Source: Jiella endophytica (lineage in GTDB: Bacteria; Pseudomonadota; Alphaproteobacteria; Rhizobiales; Rhizobiaceae). From it: a stretch of DNA of 64,000 nt. This document shows positions 37,987-51,412 of the stretch, piece by piece. Where the stretch lies: positions 310,001-374,000 of the forward strand of contig NZ_SOZD01000002.1 of assembly GCF_004519335.1 (NCBI RefSeq), in the 5' to 3' direction. The notes beneath the pieces were generated by a model. The model did no database searches. It was given only the letters and a program-made list of their open reading frames with translations, and was not told the DNA's origin. The first letter of the stretch is position 1; each line of letters opens with the position of its first letter. The translations under genes and the position numbers were made by a program.

Positions 37987-38085
37987 ATCGGCCTGACAAT
38001 CGAAATTGATTTTGTGACGAGCACGATGCGTTGTTTCAATAAGTTATAGCGTCCTTTGTGCGTCCCTTCGGACGCACGGCGCTCT
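37987..38085 (+). repeat. Dispersed 95-bp intergenic repeat, copy 2
   Basis: Plus-strand copy, with the left part more diverged (ATCGGCCTGACAATCG). The terminal hairpin GTGCGTCC-CTTC... is intact as TGCGTCC/GGACGCA. It ends ten bases from the stop of rfbD, on the terminator side of that minus-strand gene. Confidence 0.85.
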
Positions 38086-38095
38086 CAGAGAACGC

Positions 38096-38980
38096 TCAGG
38101 CCGTCTGTGCGTCGAGGGCGTCAAGGCAACGCGCGATGCCGCTCTGCCACTCCGGCAAACGATAACCGAAGGTCATCGCAAAGCGGCTGGCATCGAGCCT
38201 GGAATTTGCCGGCCGTGCTGCCGGCGTCGGATAGTCGGCCGTGGTGATCGCCTCGACAGTCGCGCCCGGCCCGCCCCGTCTCGACGATGCGGCAAAGATC
38301 GCCTCGGCAAAGCCGGCCCAACTCGTCTCGCCACCGGCGACCATGTGGTAGATGCCGGGCCAGTCGCCATCCGGCTCGGCCTCCATCCGCTCGCAGACGG
38401 CGACAATACCGGCCGCGATGTCGGGGGCGTAGGTCGGCGTGCCGTGCTGGTCGGCGACGACCCTCAGGACATCGCGATCCCTGGCGACACGCAGCATGGT
38501 CTTCAGGAAATTGTTGCCATAGGGGCTGTAGACCCAGGCGGTGCGCAGAATGACCGCCTTCGGATTGGCGGCGGCGACGCGCCGTTCGCCTTCGAGCTTG
38601 CTGGCGCCGTAGACCCCCGTCGGTCCTGTCTCGTCGGTCTCGAGATACGGGCCGTTCTTCAAGCCGGAGAAGACGTAGTCGGTCGAAACCTGGATCACCG
38701 GAACGCCTGCCGCCGCGGCGGCCGCCGCGACCGTCTCAGCGCCTTGCGCATTCACCGCAAAGGCGGCGTCAGGCTCGCTCTCGGCCTTGTCAACGGCCGT
38801 ATAGGCGGCCGGATTGACCACCACGTCGGGCCTGACGTCGGCGATCGCCGCCTTGACCGTGGTCGGATCGGTCAGATCGAGCTGAGGGCGCCCCAGGGCG
38901 ACGATCTCGCGACCTTCGAGGGAAAGATCTGCGAGGCAGCGCGCCACCTGGCCGTCACGGCCCGTCACGAGGATCCGCAT
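38096..38980 (-). CDS. rfbD: dTDP-4-dehydrorhamnose reductase
   Basis: Short-chain dehydrogenase-type protein of 294 residues performing the last step of dTDP-L-rhamnose synthesis. It starts MRILVTGRDGQVARCLADLS (Rossmann motif), has VVNPAAYTAVDKAES, VSTDYVFSG and the catalytic YGASKLEGE (Tyr-x-x-x-Lys). The ATG at 38980 has GAAGGAG nine bases upstream; the ORF could begin 25 residues earlier but that leader lacks homology. Its start lies 23 bases after the rfbB stop, consistent with an rfbC-rfbB-rfbD operon. Confidence 0.95.
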   Translation of the reverse strand: MRILVTGRDGQVARCLADLSLEGREIVALGRPQLDLTDPTTVKAAIADVRPDVVVNPAAYTAVDKAESEPDAAFAVNAQGAETVAAAAAAAGVPVIQVSTDYVFSGLKNGPYLETDETGPTGVYGASKLEGERRVAAANPKAVILRTAWVYSPYGNNFLKTMLRVARDRDVLRVVADQHGTPTYAPDIAAGIVAVCERMEAEPDGDWPGIYHMVAGGETSWAGFAEAIFAASSRRGGPGATVEAITTADYPTPAARPANSRLDASRFAMTFGYRLPEWQSGIARCLDALDAQTA

Positions 38981-39003
38981 CAAGGTTTCTCCTTCGCTGC
39001 GCG

Positions 39004-40056
39004 TCAGGATCTGCCGAGGCGCTCGCCGGAATAGCGCTCGCGCAAGGGGCGCCACCAGTCCTCATTGTCGAGGAACCAGGCGACGGTCTTTTGAAGGCCG
39101 GTCGCGAAGGTCTCCTCGGCCTTCCAGCCGAGTTCGTCCTCCAGCCGCGTCGCATCGATGGCATAGCGCAGATCGTGGCCCGGCCGGTCGGTGACGAAGG
39201 CGATCTGCTCGCGCCGGCTCTTGCCGTCCTTACGCGGAGCGAGCTTGTCGAGCGCGTCGCAGATGGTGTGGACGACGTCGAGATTGGAGCGCTCGTTGCG
39301 CCCGCCGACATTGTAGGAGCGACCCGGCTCGCCGGCAGTCGCGATCATTTCCAGCGCCCGCGCATGATCCTCGACATAGAGCCAGTCGCGGACATTCTCG
39401 CCCTTGCCATAGACCGGCAGCGGCTTGCCCTCGAGGCCGTTGAGGATCATCAGCGGGATCAGCTTCTCCGGAAAATGATACGGCCCGTAATTGTTCGAAC
39501 AGTTGGAAAGCACCACCGGCAGGCCGTAGGTGTGGTGCCAGGCCATGGCGAGATGGTCGGAGGCGGCCTTCGAAGCCGAATAAGGCGAGGACGGCGCATA
39601 GGGCGTCGCCTCGGTGAACAGCCCCCCATCCAGCGGCAGATCGCCATAGACCTCGTCGGTCGAGACGTGATGGAAACGGAAGCCGTCGCGACGCTCGCCC
39701 GAAAGTTCCGACCAGTAGCTGCGGACGGTCTCGAGCAAATCGAAGGTGCCGACGACATTTGTCTGGATGAATTCGCCCGGGCCGTCGATCGAGCGATCGA
39801 CATGGCTCTCGGCCGCCAGATGCATGACGACGTCGATCTCGTTCTCGCGCAAGAGCCGGCCGATCGCCTCGCGATCACGGATGTCGACCTTGGCGAACTG
39901 GTAGCGCGGATCGTTCGAGATCGGCTCCAGCGAGGCGCGATTGGCCGCGTAGGTCAGCTTGTCGACATTGACGACGCTGTGCGGCGTGTTGCGGATGAGA
40001 TGGCGACACACTGCCGAACCGATGAAGCCGGCTCCGCCCGTCACGAGAAACTTCAT
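39004..40056 (-). CDS. rfbB: dTDP-glucose 4,6-dehydratase
   Basis: Extended SDR enzyme of 350 residues making dTDP-4-keto-6-deoxyglucose from dTDP-glucose. Motifs are [19 protein letters not shown] (NAD binding), [25 protein letters not shown], the catalytic [15 protein letters not shown], and [17 protein letters not shown]. It is of full length, and its [14 protein letters not shown] segment is diagnostic for RmlB. It is the middle gene of the minus-strand rhamnose operon, 12 bases after rfbC. Confidence 0.96.
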   Translation of the reverse strand: MKFLVTGGAGFIGSAVCRHLIRNTPHSVVNVDKLTYAANRASLEPISNDPRYQFAKVDIRDREAIGRLLRENEIDVVMHLAAESHVDRSIDGPGEFIQTNVVGTFDLLETVRSYWSELSGERRDGFRFHHVSTDEVYGDLPLDGGLFTEATPYAPSSPYSASKAASDHLAMAWHHTYGLPVVLSNCSNNYGPYHFPEKLIPLMILNGLEGKPLPVYGKGENVRDWLYVEDHARALEMIATAGEPGRSYNVGGRNERSNLDVVHTICDALDKLAPRKDGKSRREQIAFVTDRPGHDLRYAIDATRLEDELGWKAEETFATGLQKTVAWFLDNEDWWRPLRERYSGERLGRS

Positions 40057-40068
40057 GGCAGGTGCCCC

Positions 40069-40635
40069 TCAGGCGTCGAAGGTGAAGATGACCGGCGTGT
40101 CGGCAAGGCTCGACGCTACCTTGTCCTTGTCGGACAGGACCGGCGCCTCGCCGCCGAGCGGCCAGTCGACGCCGATCTCGCCGTCGTTCCAGGCAATGCC
40201 GCGGTCATGCTCGCCGGAATAGGGCGCTGAAACCTTGTAGAAGACTTCGGTGTCCGGCTCGAGGGTCAGGAAGCCGTGGGCAAAGCCCTTCGGCACGAGG
40301 ATCTGGTTGAAGGCCCTGGCCGAAACCTCGAGCGCCACCCACTGTCCGAAGCTCGGCGAGCCGTGCCGGATATCGACTGCGACATCGAGAATGGCGCCCT
40401 TCAGGACCCGGACGAGCTTGTCCTGGGCAAAGGGCGGCGCCTGGAAATGCAGGCCGCGCAGTGTGAACTTCGCCGCCGAGAAGGACTGGTTGTCCTGCAC
40501 CCAGGGCATCGACACGCCGGCTTCCGCGAAACGCTGGGCGTTGAAGGTCTCGCTGAAGAAACCGCGATCGTCGCCGAACTTTCGTGGCCTGATTTCGAGA
40601 ACATCGGGGATGGCAAGAGGAATGACTTCCAGCAT
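40069..40635 (-). CDS. rfbC: dTDP-4-dehydrorhamnose 3,5-epimerase
   Basis: Cupin-fold enzyme of 188 residues ([32 protein letters not shown]). The RmlC hallmarks are present: [31 protein letters not shown] with the catalytic His, then [22 protein letters not shown] and CGIAWND-type residues ([15 protein letters not shown]). It is the first gene of the rfbCBD transcript and is divergent from rfbA with a 132-base gap that must contain both promoters. Confidence 0.95.
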   Translation of the reverse strand: MLEVIPLAIPDVLEIRPRKFGDDRGFFSETFNAQRFAEAGVSMPWVQDNQSFSAAKFTLRGLHFQAPPFAQDKLVRVLKGAILDVAVDIRHGSPSFGQWVALEVSARAFNQILVPKGFAHGFLTLEPDTEVFYKVSAPYSGEHDRGIAWNDGEIGVDWPLGGEAPVLSDKDKVASSLADTPVIFTFDA

Positions 40636-40767
40636 GTCGATCCTTCTACAGGTCGGCTTGAAGCGTCTGCCCGGTGCCCCGGGTCAGATCGGACGCGACG
40701 TCACCATGGCGCCCGACGCCCGGATATAATAAGCGGACGCTATCGGCAATCGCGAATGGAGACCATC

Positions 40768-41649
40768 GTGAAAGGCATCATTCTGGCAGGAGGCAGCGGA
40801 ACGCGGCTCCACCCCATGACGCTCACCGCCTCGAAGCAGCTGCTTCCGGTCTACGACAAGCCGATGATCTACTATCCCCTTTCCACCCTGATGCTGGCGG
40901 GCATCCGCGAAATCCTGCTGATCTCGACGCCGCACGACCTGCCGCGCTTCAAGGCGCTGCTCGGCGACGGCAGCCGCATCGGCCTGAAGCTCGAATATGC
41001 CGAGCAGCCGAGCCCGGACGGCCTCGCCCAGGCCTATCTGATCGGCGAGGAATTCGTGGAGCGGCAGCCCTCCGCCCTGATCCTCGGCGACAATCTCTTC
41101 TACGGCCACGGCATGCCGACGCTGATGCAGAGGAGCATCAAGCGGGAGGACGGGGCGACGGTCTTCGCCTATCACGTCCAGGATCCCGAGCGTTACGGCG
41201 TCGTCTCCTTCGATGGCGAGTTCCGCGCGACGTCGATCGAGGAGAAGCCGCAGGATCCCCGGTCGAACTGGGCGGTGACCGGGCTCTATTTCTACGACGG
41301 CCGGGCGAGCGAGTTCGCCAACCGGCTGAAGCCCTCGCCTCGCGGCGAGCTGGAGATTACCGATCTCAACCGGATCTATCTCGAGGAAGGCACGCTGGAA
41401 GTTTCGCGGATGGGGCGGGGCTATGCCTGGCTCGACACCGGCACGCCGGACTCTCTGCTCGAGGCCGCCGAATTCGTCCGCACGCTGGAGCATCGCCAGG
41501 GCTTCAAGATCGCCTGTATCGAGGAGATCGCCTACGAGATGGGCCTGATCGACGGCGACCATCTGATGAGCCTCGGCAAGGAGCTCGGCAAGAGCAATTA
41601 CGGTAAATATATCCAGCGGATCGCGCAGGGCAGGCTGCCTGCCAACTGA
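40768..41649 (+). CDS. rfbA: Glucose-1-phosphate thymidylyltransferase
   Basis: Nucleotidyltransferase of 293 residues, the first enzyme of dTDP-L-rhamnose synthesis. The N-terminal signature is [37 protein letters not shown]; later come [21 protein letters not shown] and LGDNLFYG with the metal-binding Asp. I place the start at GTG 40768, since GGAGA (40758-40762) precedes it at good spacing and family members start exactly here. The ATG at 40756 would add four residues but has no ribosome-binding site. It is alone on the plus strand, opposite rfbCBD. Confidence 0.95.
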   Translation: MKGIILAGGSGTRLHPMTLTASKQLLPVYDKPMIYYPLSTLMLAGIREILLISTPHDLPRFKALLGDGSRIGLKLEYAEQPSPDGLAQAYLIGEEFVERQPSALILGDNLFYGHGMPTLMQRSIKREDGATVFAYHVQDPERYGVVSFDGEFRATSIEEKPQDPRSNWAVTGLYFYDGRASEFANRLKPSPRGELEITDLNRIYLEEGTLEVSRMGRGYAWLDTGTPDSLLEAAEFVRTLEHRQGFKIACIEEIAYEMGLIDGDHLMSLGKELGKSNYGKYIQRIAQGRLPAN

Positions 41650-41710
41650 GGCCTGCGCAAGAGATCCCGCACGGTCGGCAATGTCTCGGCGTTGCCGCAC
41701 CGTTCACAGC

Positions 41711-41808
41711 ATCGGCCCGAAAATCGGAATCGATTTGCTGAAACGCGCGATGCGGTGATTCAACGACTTGGAGCGCCCCCGGCGCGTCCAATCGGACGCG
41801 CGGCGCTC
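41711..41808 (+). repeat. Dispersed 95-bp intergenic repeat, copy 3
   Basis: Plus-strand copy in the 325-bp gap between rfbA and the channel gene: ATCGGCCCGAAAATCGG..., GATGCGGTGATTCAACGACT, then the hairpin GCGCGTCC-AATC... with GGACGCGC. It is the best-preserved copy in the plus orientation. The rest of the gap (41650-41710, 41809-41974) contains no gene. Confidence 0.9.
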
Positions 41809-41974
41809 AAGCGGCTTGCGACTCACACCGCCTCGCATCACATCTCGGTCATCTCAACCGTTTTTGCACGGCAATGGCGGCAGGCGGCCCTGCGGCCGTT
41901 ATATGGGATTGACCTCGCTGGCATTTCGCCGCGGACGATACTCGACACTCTCCTTTCACGGCAAGGCCACGCGC

Positions 41975-42886
41975 ATGGACGCACCGAATACCGATCTCCA
42001 CAACGGCAGGAACACCCAGGAGCGACGCCATTCCAACGATGTCACCGAGAGGCGCATCGAGGAGGAAGGCTCGACCCTGACGGACACCGAGCTGCGCGAG
42101 ATCGAACGCCGGCTGAGCCTCAGGCCGCTGGCGATCTACGAGCTGGTGCGCCAGGAAGGCGAGGACGAGCTGACGCGGCCGGTGTCGAGCCTCTGGTGGT
42201 CGGGCCTTGCGGCGGGCCTCTCCATCGGCTTTTCGGTCTTCACCCAGGCAGCCTTGCGCGCCTATCTGCCGGACATGCCGTGGCGCCCGCTGCTCGAAAG
42301 CTGGGGCTATTCGGTGGGCTTCCTGATCGTCATTCTCGGTCGCCAGCAGCTCTTCACCGAAATTACCCTCACCGCGGTCCTGCCGGTGCTGGCGCGGCCG
42401 AAATGGGCGGGAGTGAGGGCGATCGCCAGGCTGTGGGGAGTCGTCTTCATCGCCAACATGATCGGCACGGCCATCTACGGCGCCGGCATCGCCTATGACG
42501 TCCTCGGCACACCGGAAATCACCTACGCGGCGCTCGCCGTCTCGCGCGAGGCGATGGAGCCGGGCCCCTGGTCGACGCTGCTTCGCGGCATCGTCGCCGG
42601 CTGGCTGATCGCCACGGTGGTGTGGCTGCTGCCCTCGGCGCAGAATGCCGGCTTCTTCGTCATCGCGCTTCTGACGTTCCTGATCTCGCTGTTCCACCTG
42701 TCGCATATCGTCGCCGGCTCGGTGGAGGCGATGACGCTGATGTTCTCGGGCGAGCTTCTGCCCCACCACGCGATCTGGAGCTTCTATCTGCCGGCCCTGG
42801 TGGGCAACATCCTCGGCGGCTCGACGCTGTTCGCGCTGATCAGCTACGGCCAGGTGGCGCCGGAACTCGACCCGAAGGGCAATTGA
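41975..42886 (+). CDS. Formate/nitrite transporter family channel (YfdC-like)
   Basis: Integral membrane protein of 303 residues with a long cytoplasmic N-terminus (about 75 charged residues) and six membrane helices from ~80 to 295. The FNT fold is indicated by ISLWWSG-type start of helix 1 (SSLWWSGLAAGLSIGFSVFTQAAL), GRQQLFTEITLTAVLPVL in helix 3 and LSHIVAGSVEAMTLMFSGE near helix 5, with the pore His. The extended N-terminus and divergent pore residues place it nearer YfdC than FocA, so formate or nitrite as substrate is not assured. The start MDAPNTD at 41975 is chosen as the last ATG before the conserved part. Confidence 0.82.
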   Translation: MDAPNTDLHNGRNTQERRHSNDVTERRIEEEGSTLTDTELREIERRLSLRPLAIYELVRQEGEDELTRPVSSLWWSGLAAGLSIGFSVFTQAALRAYLPDMPWRPLLESWGYSVGFLIVILGRQQLFTEITLTAVLPVLARPKWAGVRAIARLWGVVFIANMIGTAIYGAGIAYDVLGTPEITYAALAVSREAMEPGPWSTLLRGIVAGWLIATVVWLLPSAQNAGFFVIALLTFLISLFHLSHIVAGSVEAMTLMFSGELLPHHAIWSFYLPALVGNILGGSTLFALISYGQVAPELDPKGN

Positions 42887-42922
42887 CGCCGGCCGCAGCA
42901 GAAAATCCTGCATCGTATCCAA

Positions 42923-43067
42923 CGCCCTCACCCTGAGGTGCCGCCACAGGCGGCCTCGAAGGGCGAGGGTGTCGTTCGACCGGGTCCGGCAGCATCATGG
43001 CGCGCCTGCCCGCAAGGGCCCCTCGCCCTTCGAGGCTCGCTCCGCGAGCACCTCAGGATGAGGGGCG
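42923..43067. repeat. Second inverted pair of palindromic repeats
   Basis: Two head-to-head copies of the element also seen at 16812-16973: 42923-42971 (CCCTCACCCTGAGGTGCC...CCTCGAAGGGCGAGGGTG) and 43019-43067 (its reverse complement type, CCTCGCCCTTCGAGGC...ACCTCAGGATGAGG). Loops differ, stems are conserved. They lie in the 392-bp gap between the converging channel and eno genes. Confidence 0.85.
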
Positions 43068-43156
43068 CTACGGCTGACCCGCGGTTGCAAGGTTTGCGGC
43101 GCTCGCAATCCACCTTGCGCCCGGGCGCGAAACGCCTCGCGCGCCGGCGCCTGGAC

Positions 43157-43251
43157 CGCCGTGCGTCCGAGCGGACACACAAAGGACGCTCCAAGTTATT
43201 GAATCACCGCATCGTGCTTTTTAGAAAATCGATTCCGGTTTTCGGGCCGAT
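43157..43251 (-). repeat. Dispersed 95-bp intergenic repeat, copy 4
   Basis: Minus-strand copy immediately downstream of eno, with ATCGGCCCGAAAACCGG, GATGCGGTGATTCAATAAC and the hairpin GTGTGTCCGCTCGGACGCAC. Together with the palindromic pair before it, it fills the space between the two converging genes. Confidence 0.9.
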
Positions 43252-43278
43252 GCGGCAGGCGCGATGAGACTTGCGCCA

Positions 43279-45271
<1,993 letters not shown>

Positions 45272-46096
45272 TCACCCCTTCGTCAGCTGATCCAACGCCT
45301 GCAGCCGCTTGAGCATCTCGGCCATCTGGTCGAGCGGCACCATGTTCGGCCCGTCGGACGGCGCGTTGTCCGGGTCCTCGTGGGTCTCGACGAACAGCCC
45401 CGCGACGCCGACGGCGACCGCCGCGCGGGCCAGCGTCTCGACGAAGCGGCGCTCGCCTCCGCTAGAGCCGCCCTGGCCACCCGGCTGCTGCACCGAATGG
45501 GTAGCATCGAAGACGACGGGCAATCCTGTCTCGGCCATGATCGGCAGGGCGCGGAAGTCTGAGACCAGCGTGTTGTAGCCGAAGGAGACGCCGCGCTCGG
45601 TGAGGAGGACGTTGGGGTTGCCGCTCTCGGTCACCTTGGCGGCGACGTTCTTCATGTCCCAGGGAGCGAGGAACTGGCCCTTCTTGATGTTGATCACCCG
45701 GCCCGTCTTCGCCGCGGCGATCAGAAGGTCGGTCTGCCGGCAGAGAAAGGCGGGGATCTGCAGGATGTCGCAGACGGCGCCGACCTCGCGGCACTGCTCT
45801 TCGTTATGGATGTCCGTCAGGACGGGAAGGTCGAAGGTCTCGGCGACCTCCTGGAACACCGGCAGTGCGCCGGACAGGCCGATGCCGCGCTTGCCGGAAA
45901 GGCTGGTGCGGTTCGCCTTGTCGAAGCTCGCCTTGAAAACATAGGGGATGCCGAGATCGCCGGTGATCCGCTTCATCGTCTCGGCGATCATCATCGCATG
46001 GTCGCGGCTCTCCATCTGGCAGGGGCCGGCGATCAGCGCGAAGGGCGCGGCGTTGGAGAAGCTGGCCGACTTTGCGGAGACGGTGGTGGCGGTCAT
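45272..46096 (-). CDS. kdsA: 3-deoxy-8-phosphooctulonate synthase
   Basis: KDO-8-phosphate synthase of 274 residues, condensing arabinose-5-phosphate and PEP for lipopolysaccharide. It has [37 protein letters not shown], and [33 protein letters not shown], followed by [17 protein letters not shown]. The ATG at 46096 has AGGAGAG upstream and overlaps the stop of the VOC-family gene (ATGA), so the two are co-translated. It indicates a gram-negative outer membrane with KDO-type LPS. Confidence 0.97.
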   Translation of the reverse strand: MTATTVSAKSASFSNAAPFALIAGPCQMESRDHAMMIAETMKRITGDLGIPYVFKASFDKANRTSLSGKRGIGLSGALPVFQEVAETFDLPVLTDIHNEEQCREVGAVCDILQIPAFLCRQTDLLIAAAKTGRVINIKKGQFLAPWDMKNVAAKVTESGNPNVLLTERGVSFGYNTLVSDFRALPIMAETGLPVVFDATHSVQQPGGQGGSSGGERRFVETLARAAVAVGVAGLFVETHEDPDNAPSDGPNMVPLDQMAEMLKRLQALDQLTKG

Positions 46097-46929
46097 GATC
46101 TCTCCTCGATGAAGCGGATGCGGCCTCGGCCGTTGGGGCAATCGACGGCGACACCGTCGCTTTCTTCAGCACAGGCAATGCCCTGCCCTTGCCAGAACTT
46201 GCGGGCGAAAGCGAGGTCGGCGACGGTTATCGTGACGCTTTCGATGGCGAAGGAACCGACGTCACGGGGGACGATGTCGAGCCTCCCGCATTCCAGAGCG
46301 AATGTCAGCGAACCGTCGGGATTGTTCTCCGCAGGGCTGCCGCAGACGGCGGAGAGATAGTCGCGAAACACCTGCGGGTCCGGCGCCGTCAGGGTGACGC
46401 CTGTGACACCCGTTGCGCCATTCGGATGGGTCGTCAGAGCCGAGCGATCCGGTCGCACGCTGTGCCGCGCCTCGCAACAAAAGAAGCTCGGCGCATCGGC
46501 GGCGTGGATCGCGGCGAAGGCGAGGCGGAAGGAGAGCTCGGCCGCGCCGCCGTCCGGCAGGCGCATGGTCCGGCCGAACTCGACGAGCCCGTCTTCGCCG
46601 GCCTCTTCCTCGAGCAGTTGCTCCCGGTCGGCCAGCGCATCGGATGAGCTAAAAGCGAGACCTGAAATCGCCGGTCGGTCAGCCAGGTTTCGCACGTCCG
46701 CATCGCGCTCGACGAAGAGATGCCCTTCGGCCTTCGCCGCGTCATAGGCTGCCGGATCGACAATCGACAGCGGCTCCAGATAGCGACCGTCCGCGAAGAA
46801 GACGCAGGCATTGCCCGTGCCGAAGGGATGCGCGGCCTCCGGCGCGACGACGAAGCCTATACGTTCGAACCAATCGCACGCCTCTGGGAGCGTGTTGAAC
46901 GGCATCACCAGATGATCAACCGCGCGCAT
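46093..46929 (-). CDS. VOC-superfamily glyoxalase-like protein
   Basis: Protein of 278 residues starting [45 protein letters not shown], the first beta-alpha-beta module of a glyoxalase-like domain with a potential metal-binding His. A second module appears at residues ~165-275 ([24 protein letters not shown]...). The enzymatic function cannot be deduced; the family includes dioxygenases, lyases and resistance proteins. It overlaps kdsA by four bases, an arrangement common in Rhizobiales. The start at 46929 was chosen because the conserved strand begins at once. Confidence 0.8.
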   Translation of the reverse strand: MRAVDHLVMPFNTLPEACDWFERIGFVVAPEAAHPFGTGNACVFFADGRYLEPLSIVDPAAYDAAKAEGHLFVERDADVRNLADRPAISGLAFSSSDALADREQLLEEEAGEDGLVEFGRTMRLPDGGAAELSFRLAFAAIHAADAPSFFCCEARHSVRPDRSALTTHPNGATGVTGVTLTAPDPQVFRDYLSAVCGSPAENNPDGSLTFALECGRLDIVPRDVGSFAIESVTITVADLAFARKFWQGQGIACAEESDGVAVDCPNGRGRIRFIEERS

Positions 46930-47057
46930 CACGACAGACAGATGCAGAGAGCGCGCGATGCAGCACGCATTTCGGTTGCCGGACAAGATCTTTCGGTTGT
47001 ATATATTCTCATTTCATCAACCTTAGATTGTTCGCTAATTCAGTCGAGGAGGACGAC

Positions 47058-47714
47058 ATGAACGTTTCCGCTCAGTGGCAGTTCGATCTGCCTGGCCATG
47101 CCAGGCCCGGTGACGGCGACCTCGCCGAAAGATGGTATCCCGATATCCAGTCCGCATGGCCCAAATGCACCTCGCCGCGTGTGTACGATCCGATCGACGG
47201 GATCCGGGCCGTGGTCATTCACGGCACGCAGGGCTCGTCCTCGTCCGGCGCCGTCTCGGTCATGCATGCCGGAAAAGCCAGCTTCCACTGGCTCGTCCCC
47301 GACGAGAACGAGGACGCGCACGGCAAGTTCGCCTGGGCCTGCGTGCCGGAGGCCCGCGCCGCGTGGCATGTCCGCAACTCGGCCTCGCATCCCGAGGTCT
47401 GGAACGGCGAGAACAGGATCAATCATTTCTCGCTCGGAATCGAGATCGTCAACGCACAGGACAAAAAAGATCCGTTCTCGGACTGGCAGGTCGAGATGAC
47501 CGCCCGCATCGTGCGCTATTGCTGGCTCAAATACCCCAATCTGAAGCATGTCGTCGCCCATGCCCGGCTCGATCCAGATCGCAGGAAGGATCCGACCGAA
47601 CTCTTTCCGTGGGAGCGGTTCCGCAGCCTCGTCCTCACCGGCAGCGACGCCCGCCTAGTGGCCGCACAGACCGACGGAGACGATGACGCCGGCGGCTATG
47701 CCGTCTACGGATAG
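47058..47714 (+). CDS. N-acetylmuramoyl-L-alanine amidase (Amidase_2)
   Basis: Protein of 218 residues with an AmpD-like Amidase_2 fold: IRAVVIHGTQGSS (zinc His), FHWLVPDENE, WHVRNSASHPEVWNGENRINHFSLGIEIVN and HVVAHARLDPDRRKDPTELFPWERF (second zinc His region). It cleaves the bond between MurNAc and L-Ala. No signal peptide is visible, so it is either cytoplasmic for cell-wall recycling or exported with a holin, as in prophage endolysins. The start at 47058 has GAGGAGGACGAC upstream. Its 30-codon N-terminal extension (WQFDLPGHARPGDGD) is unusual. Confidence 0.85.
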   Translation: MNVSAQWQFDLPGHARPGDGDLAERWYPDIQSAWPKCTSPRVYDPIDGIRAVVIHGTQGSSSSGAVSVMHAGKASFHWLVPDENEDAHGKFAWACVPEARAAWHVRNSASHPEVWNGENRINHFSLGIEIVNAQDKKDPFSDWQVEMTARIVRYCWLKYPNLKHVVAHARLDPDRRKDPTELFPWERFRSLVLTGSDARLVAAQTDGDDDAGGYAVYG

Positions 47715-47724
47715 GCTGGAACGC

Positions 47725-47766
47725 GAGGATCGCGCTTCAGAACACCATCGCGACGCGATCCTCTTT
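47725..47766 (+). terminator. Bidirectional hairpin after amidase gene
   Basis: Perfect ten-base stem GAGGATCGCG / CGCGATCCTC (47725-47734 and 47754-47763) with a 19-base loop and TTT after it on the plus strand. It stands in the 98-bp gap between the converging amidase and pyrG genes and probably terminates the amidase transcript. Confidence 0.55.
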
Positions 47767-47812
47767 ACGCTCCGTGTCTCCCAGCAAAACCGCATACCAG
47801 CGTCACCGGCCT

Positions 47813-49612
<1,800 letters not shown>

Positions 49613-49651
49613 TCAAAAAGCCTGCGGGGCGCCCTCTGGCGCCCCGCAGGC
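49613..49651 (-). terminator. Rho-independent terminator of secG
   Basis: Perfect 14-base stem GCCTGCGGGGCGCC / GGCGCCCCGCAGGC with a four-base loop, followed on the minus strand by TTTTTGAAA. It begins 26 bases after the secG stop and is the clearest intrinsic terminator in the window. It separates secG from pyrG. Confidence 0.85.
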
Positions 49652-49677
49652 ATGGCTCGCATCGAGCGATGACGCTC

Positions 49678-50571
49678 CTACTGCGTGTTCGTTCCACTCG
49701 GCGGGACCTGCCCGGCCGGGGCATCGGCGTCGTCGGCCGGCGCCTGATCCGTGCCGGCCGGAGCCGAATCCTCGCCGGTGGTGGGCGAAGCGCCGGTCGC
49801 CGCCGGCGGCGTGGTGATCGACTGGGCCGGCTCGGCCGGAGCCGACGTGCCGTCGCCCTCCGCGGGCGCCGTCGTCTCTGCAGGCGACGTGCTCTGGCTG
49901 GCGCCGTCGGCCGGGGCGGCGTCGGAGGCCGGAGCGCTTTCCTCCTCGGGCCGGGTGGTACCGGCGGGCGGCGCCTCGACCGGCGGAACGGTGGTCTCGT
50001 CGGCGCCTTCCGGCGTATTTCCTGCCGGATTGGCGGGGATCGTGCCGGCATCGGGCGCCGGCGCGGCGCTGTCGGACGCGCCGGCCGCCGGTGCATCCGC
50101 CGCGCCGTTAGCGGCCGGAGCCGGCGTCTCGGCGTCCGGCTGCGACGACTGGTCGATCAGCGACGGGCTCGACGCGCCACCTGACGACGCAGCCCCCGAC
50201 TGTCCGGCCGGAGCCCCGCCCGCGGCGTTGCCGCCGTTCGAGCCGTCCTGCGAGCCCGGCAGGCCGCCGAGTTGATCGAGCAGGCTCTTGTCCTCGCCGC
50301 TGGTCTCGCCGTTCTGGGCCGGCAGCGTGTCGAGGATGTCGGTGGGCTTGGCGCCGTAGCGCGCCAGAAGGCCGAGGGACAGCGAGGTGATGAAGAAGCC
50401 GGCCGCCAGGATGGCGGTCGTGCGGGTCAGGGCATTCGCCGCGCCGCGAGCCGACATCAGGCCGCCACCGCCGCCGATACCGAGCGCTCCGCCTTCCGAA
50501 CGCTGCAGGAGCACCACGATGACGAGCGCGACGACGATCATCAAGTGGATGATGATGAGAATGGTTTCCAT
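49678..50571 (-). CDS. secG: Preprotein translocase subunit SecG with long C-terminal extension
   Basis: Protein of 297 residues, much longer than usual SecG (75-150). The first ~85 residues are a standard SecG: METILIIIHLMIVVALVIVVLLQRSEGGALG, GGGGGLMSARGAANALTRTTAILAAGFFITSLSLGLLA, two membrane helices with the conserved basic loop. The remaining ~210 residues are disordered, made almost wholly of Ala, Pro, Ser, Gly, Thr, Asp and Glu, net acidic. Alphaproteobacterial SecG often carries a shorter tail of this type. It follows tpiA on the same strand. Confidence 0.93.
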   Translation of the reverse strand: METILIIIHLMIVVALVIVVLLQRSEGGALGIGGGGGLMSARGAANALTRTTAILAAGFFITSLSLGLLARYGAKPTDILDTLPAQNGETSGEDKSLLDQLGGLPGSQDGSNGGNAAGGAPAGQSGAASSGGASSPSLIDQSSQPDAETPAPAANGAADAPAAGASDSAAPAPDAGTIPANPAGNTPEGADETTVPPVEAPPAGTTRPEEESAPASDAAPADGASQSTSPAETTAPAEGDGTSAPAEPAQSITTPPAATGASPTTGEDSAPAGTDQAPADDADAPAGQVPPSGTNTQ

Positions 50572-50650
50572 CGAACTTTCGTTGAGGGTCTTTCTAGGGA
50601 ATTGGGCGCCTTCTACAGAAGGAGGCGCCGCATTCCAACCAGATTCCGCG

Positions 50651-51412
50651 TCATTCTGCCGGCAAGGGGCATGCGCGGCATATCGCGATGAAGTCCTCGG
50701 CCTTCAAGCTGGCCCCGCCGATCAGCGCGCCGTCGACATTTTCGACCGCCAGAAGCTCGGCGGCGTTGTCGGGTTTCACCGAGCCGCCATAGAGAAGCCG
50801 GATGCCGCCGGCGACCTCTGCGCCGAAGCGTTCCGAGAGCGCCTCTCGCAGAAAACCGTGCACCTCCGCCACATCCGCTGTCGTCGGCGTGCGGCCGGAA
50901 CCGATCGCCCAGATCGGCTCGTAGGCGACGACGGTGTTGGCCGCCGAGACGCCGTCCGGCAGCGAGCCCGATAGCTGGCGACCGAGCACGTCGAGCTTGC
51001 CGCCCGCCTCGTGATCTTCTTCGGATTCGCCGATGCAGACGATGGCGACGAGCCCGGCGCGCCAGGCGGCCTCGACTTTCGCCCTGACCTTCGCATCGGT
51101 CTCCTGATGCTCGCCGCGCCGCTCCGAATGGCCGACGATGACATAGGTCGCGCCGAGATCGGCGATCATCTCCGCGGCGATGTCACCGGTATGGGCGCCG
51201 CATTTCTCGGCGTGGCAGTCCTGGCCGCCGATCGCGGTCTTGCCGGCGAGCAGGCCGACGCTCGCCGAAAGGATCGTCGCCGGCGGACAGATCAGGAGAT
51301 CCTTGCCCGCACCGGCCTCCGCCGCGCCAGCGGCGATCGCCTCGAGTTCGGTCAGCTCCCGCAGGCGGCCGTTCATCTTCCAGTTGCCGGCGATCAAGGG
51401 TTTTGGCGCCAT
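50651..51412 (-). CDS. tpiA: Triose-phosphate isomerase
   Basis: Glycolytic TIM-barrel enzyme of 253 residues: [15 protein letters not shown] (catalytic Lys), [17 protein letters not shown] (catalytic His), [17 protein letters not shown] (catalytic Glu), and [16 protein letters not shown] phosphate loop. The ATG at 51412 has GGAGGAG upstream; the ORF continues further but lacks homology. It is the first gene of the tpiA-secG minus-strand group and is divergent from the ppiD operon. Confidence 0.97.
   Translation of the reverse strand: MAPKPLIAGNWKMNGRLRELTELEAIAAGAAEAGAGKDLLICPPATILSASVGLLAGKTAIGGQDCHAEKCGAHTGDIAAEMIADLGATYVIVGHSERRGEHQETDAKVRAKVEAAWRAGLVAIVCIGESEEDHEAGGKLDVLGRQLSGSLPDGVSAANTVVAYEPIWAIGSGRTPTTADVAEVHGFLREALSERFGAEVAGGIRLLYGGSVKPDNAAELLAVENVDGALIGGASLKAEDFIAICRACPLPAE

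Noticed and set aside
38056-38247. Short frames beginning within the 95-bp repeats (peptides with SDARRS)
   Set aside because: The same peptide arises at each repeat copy because the frame reads through the hairpin; they are not genes.
40756-40767. ATG start for rfbA four codons upstream
   Set aside because: No ribosome-binding site precedes it, while GTG 40768 has GGAGA at proper spacing and matches the family N-terminus.
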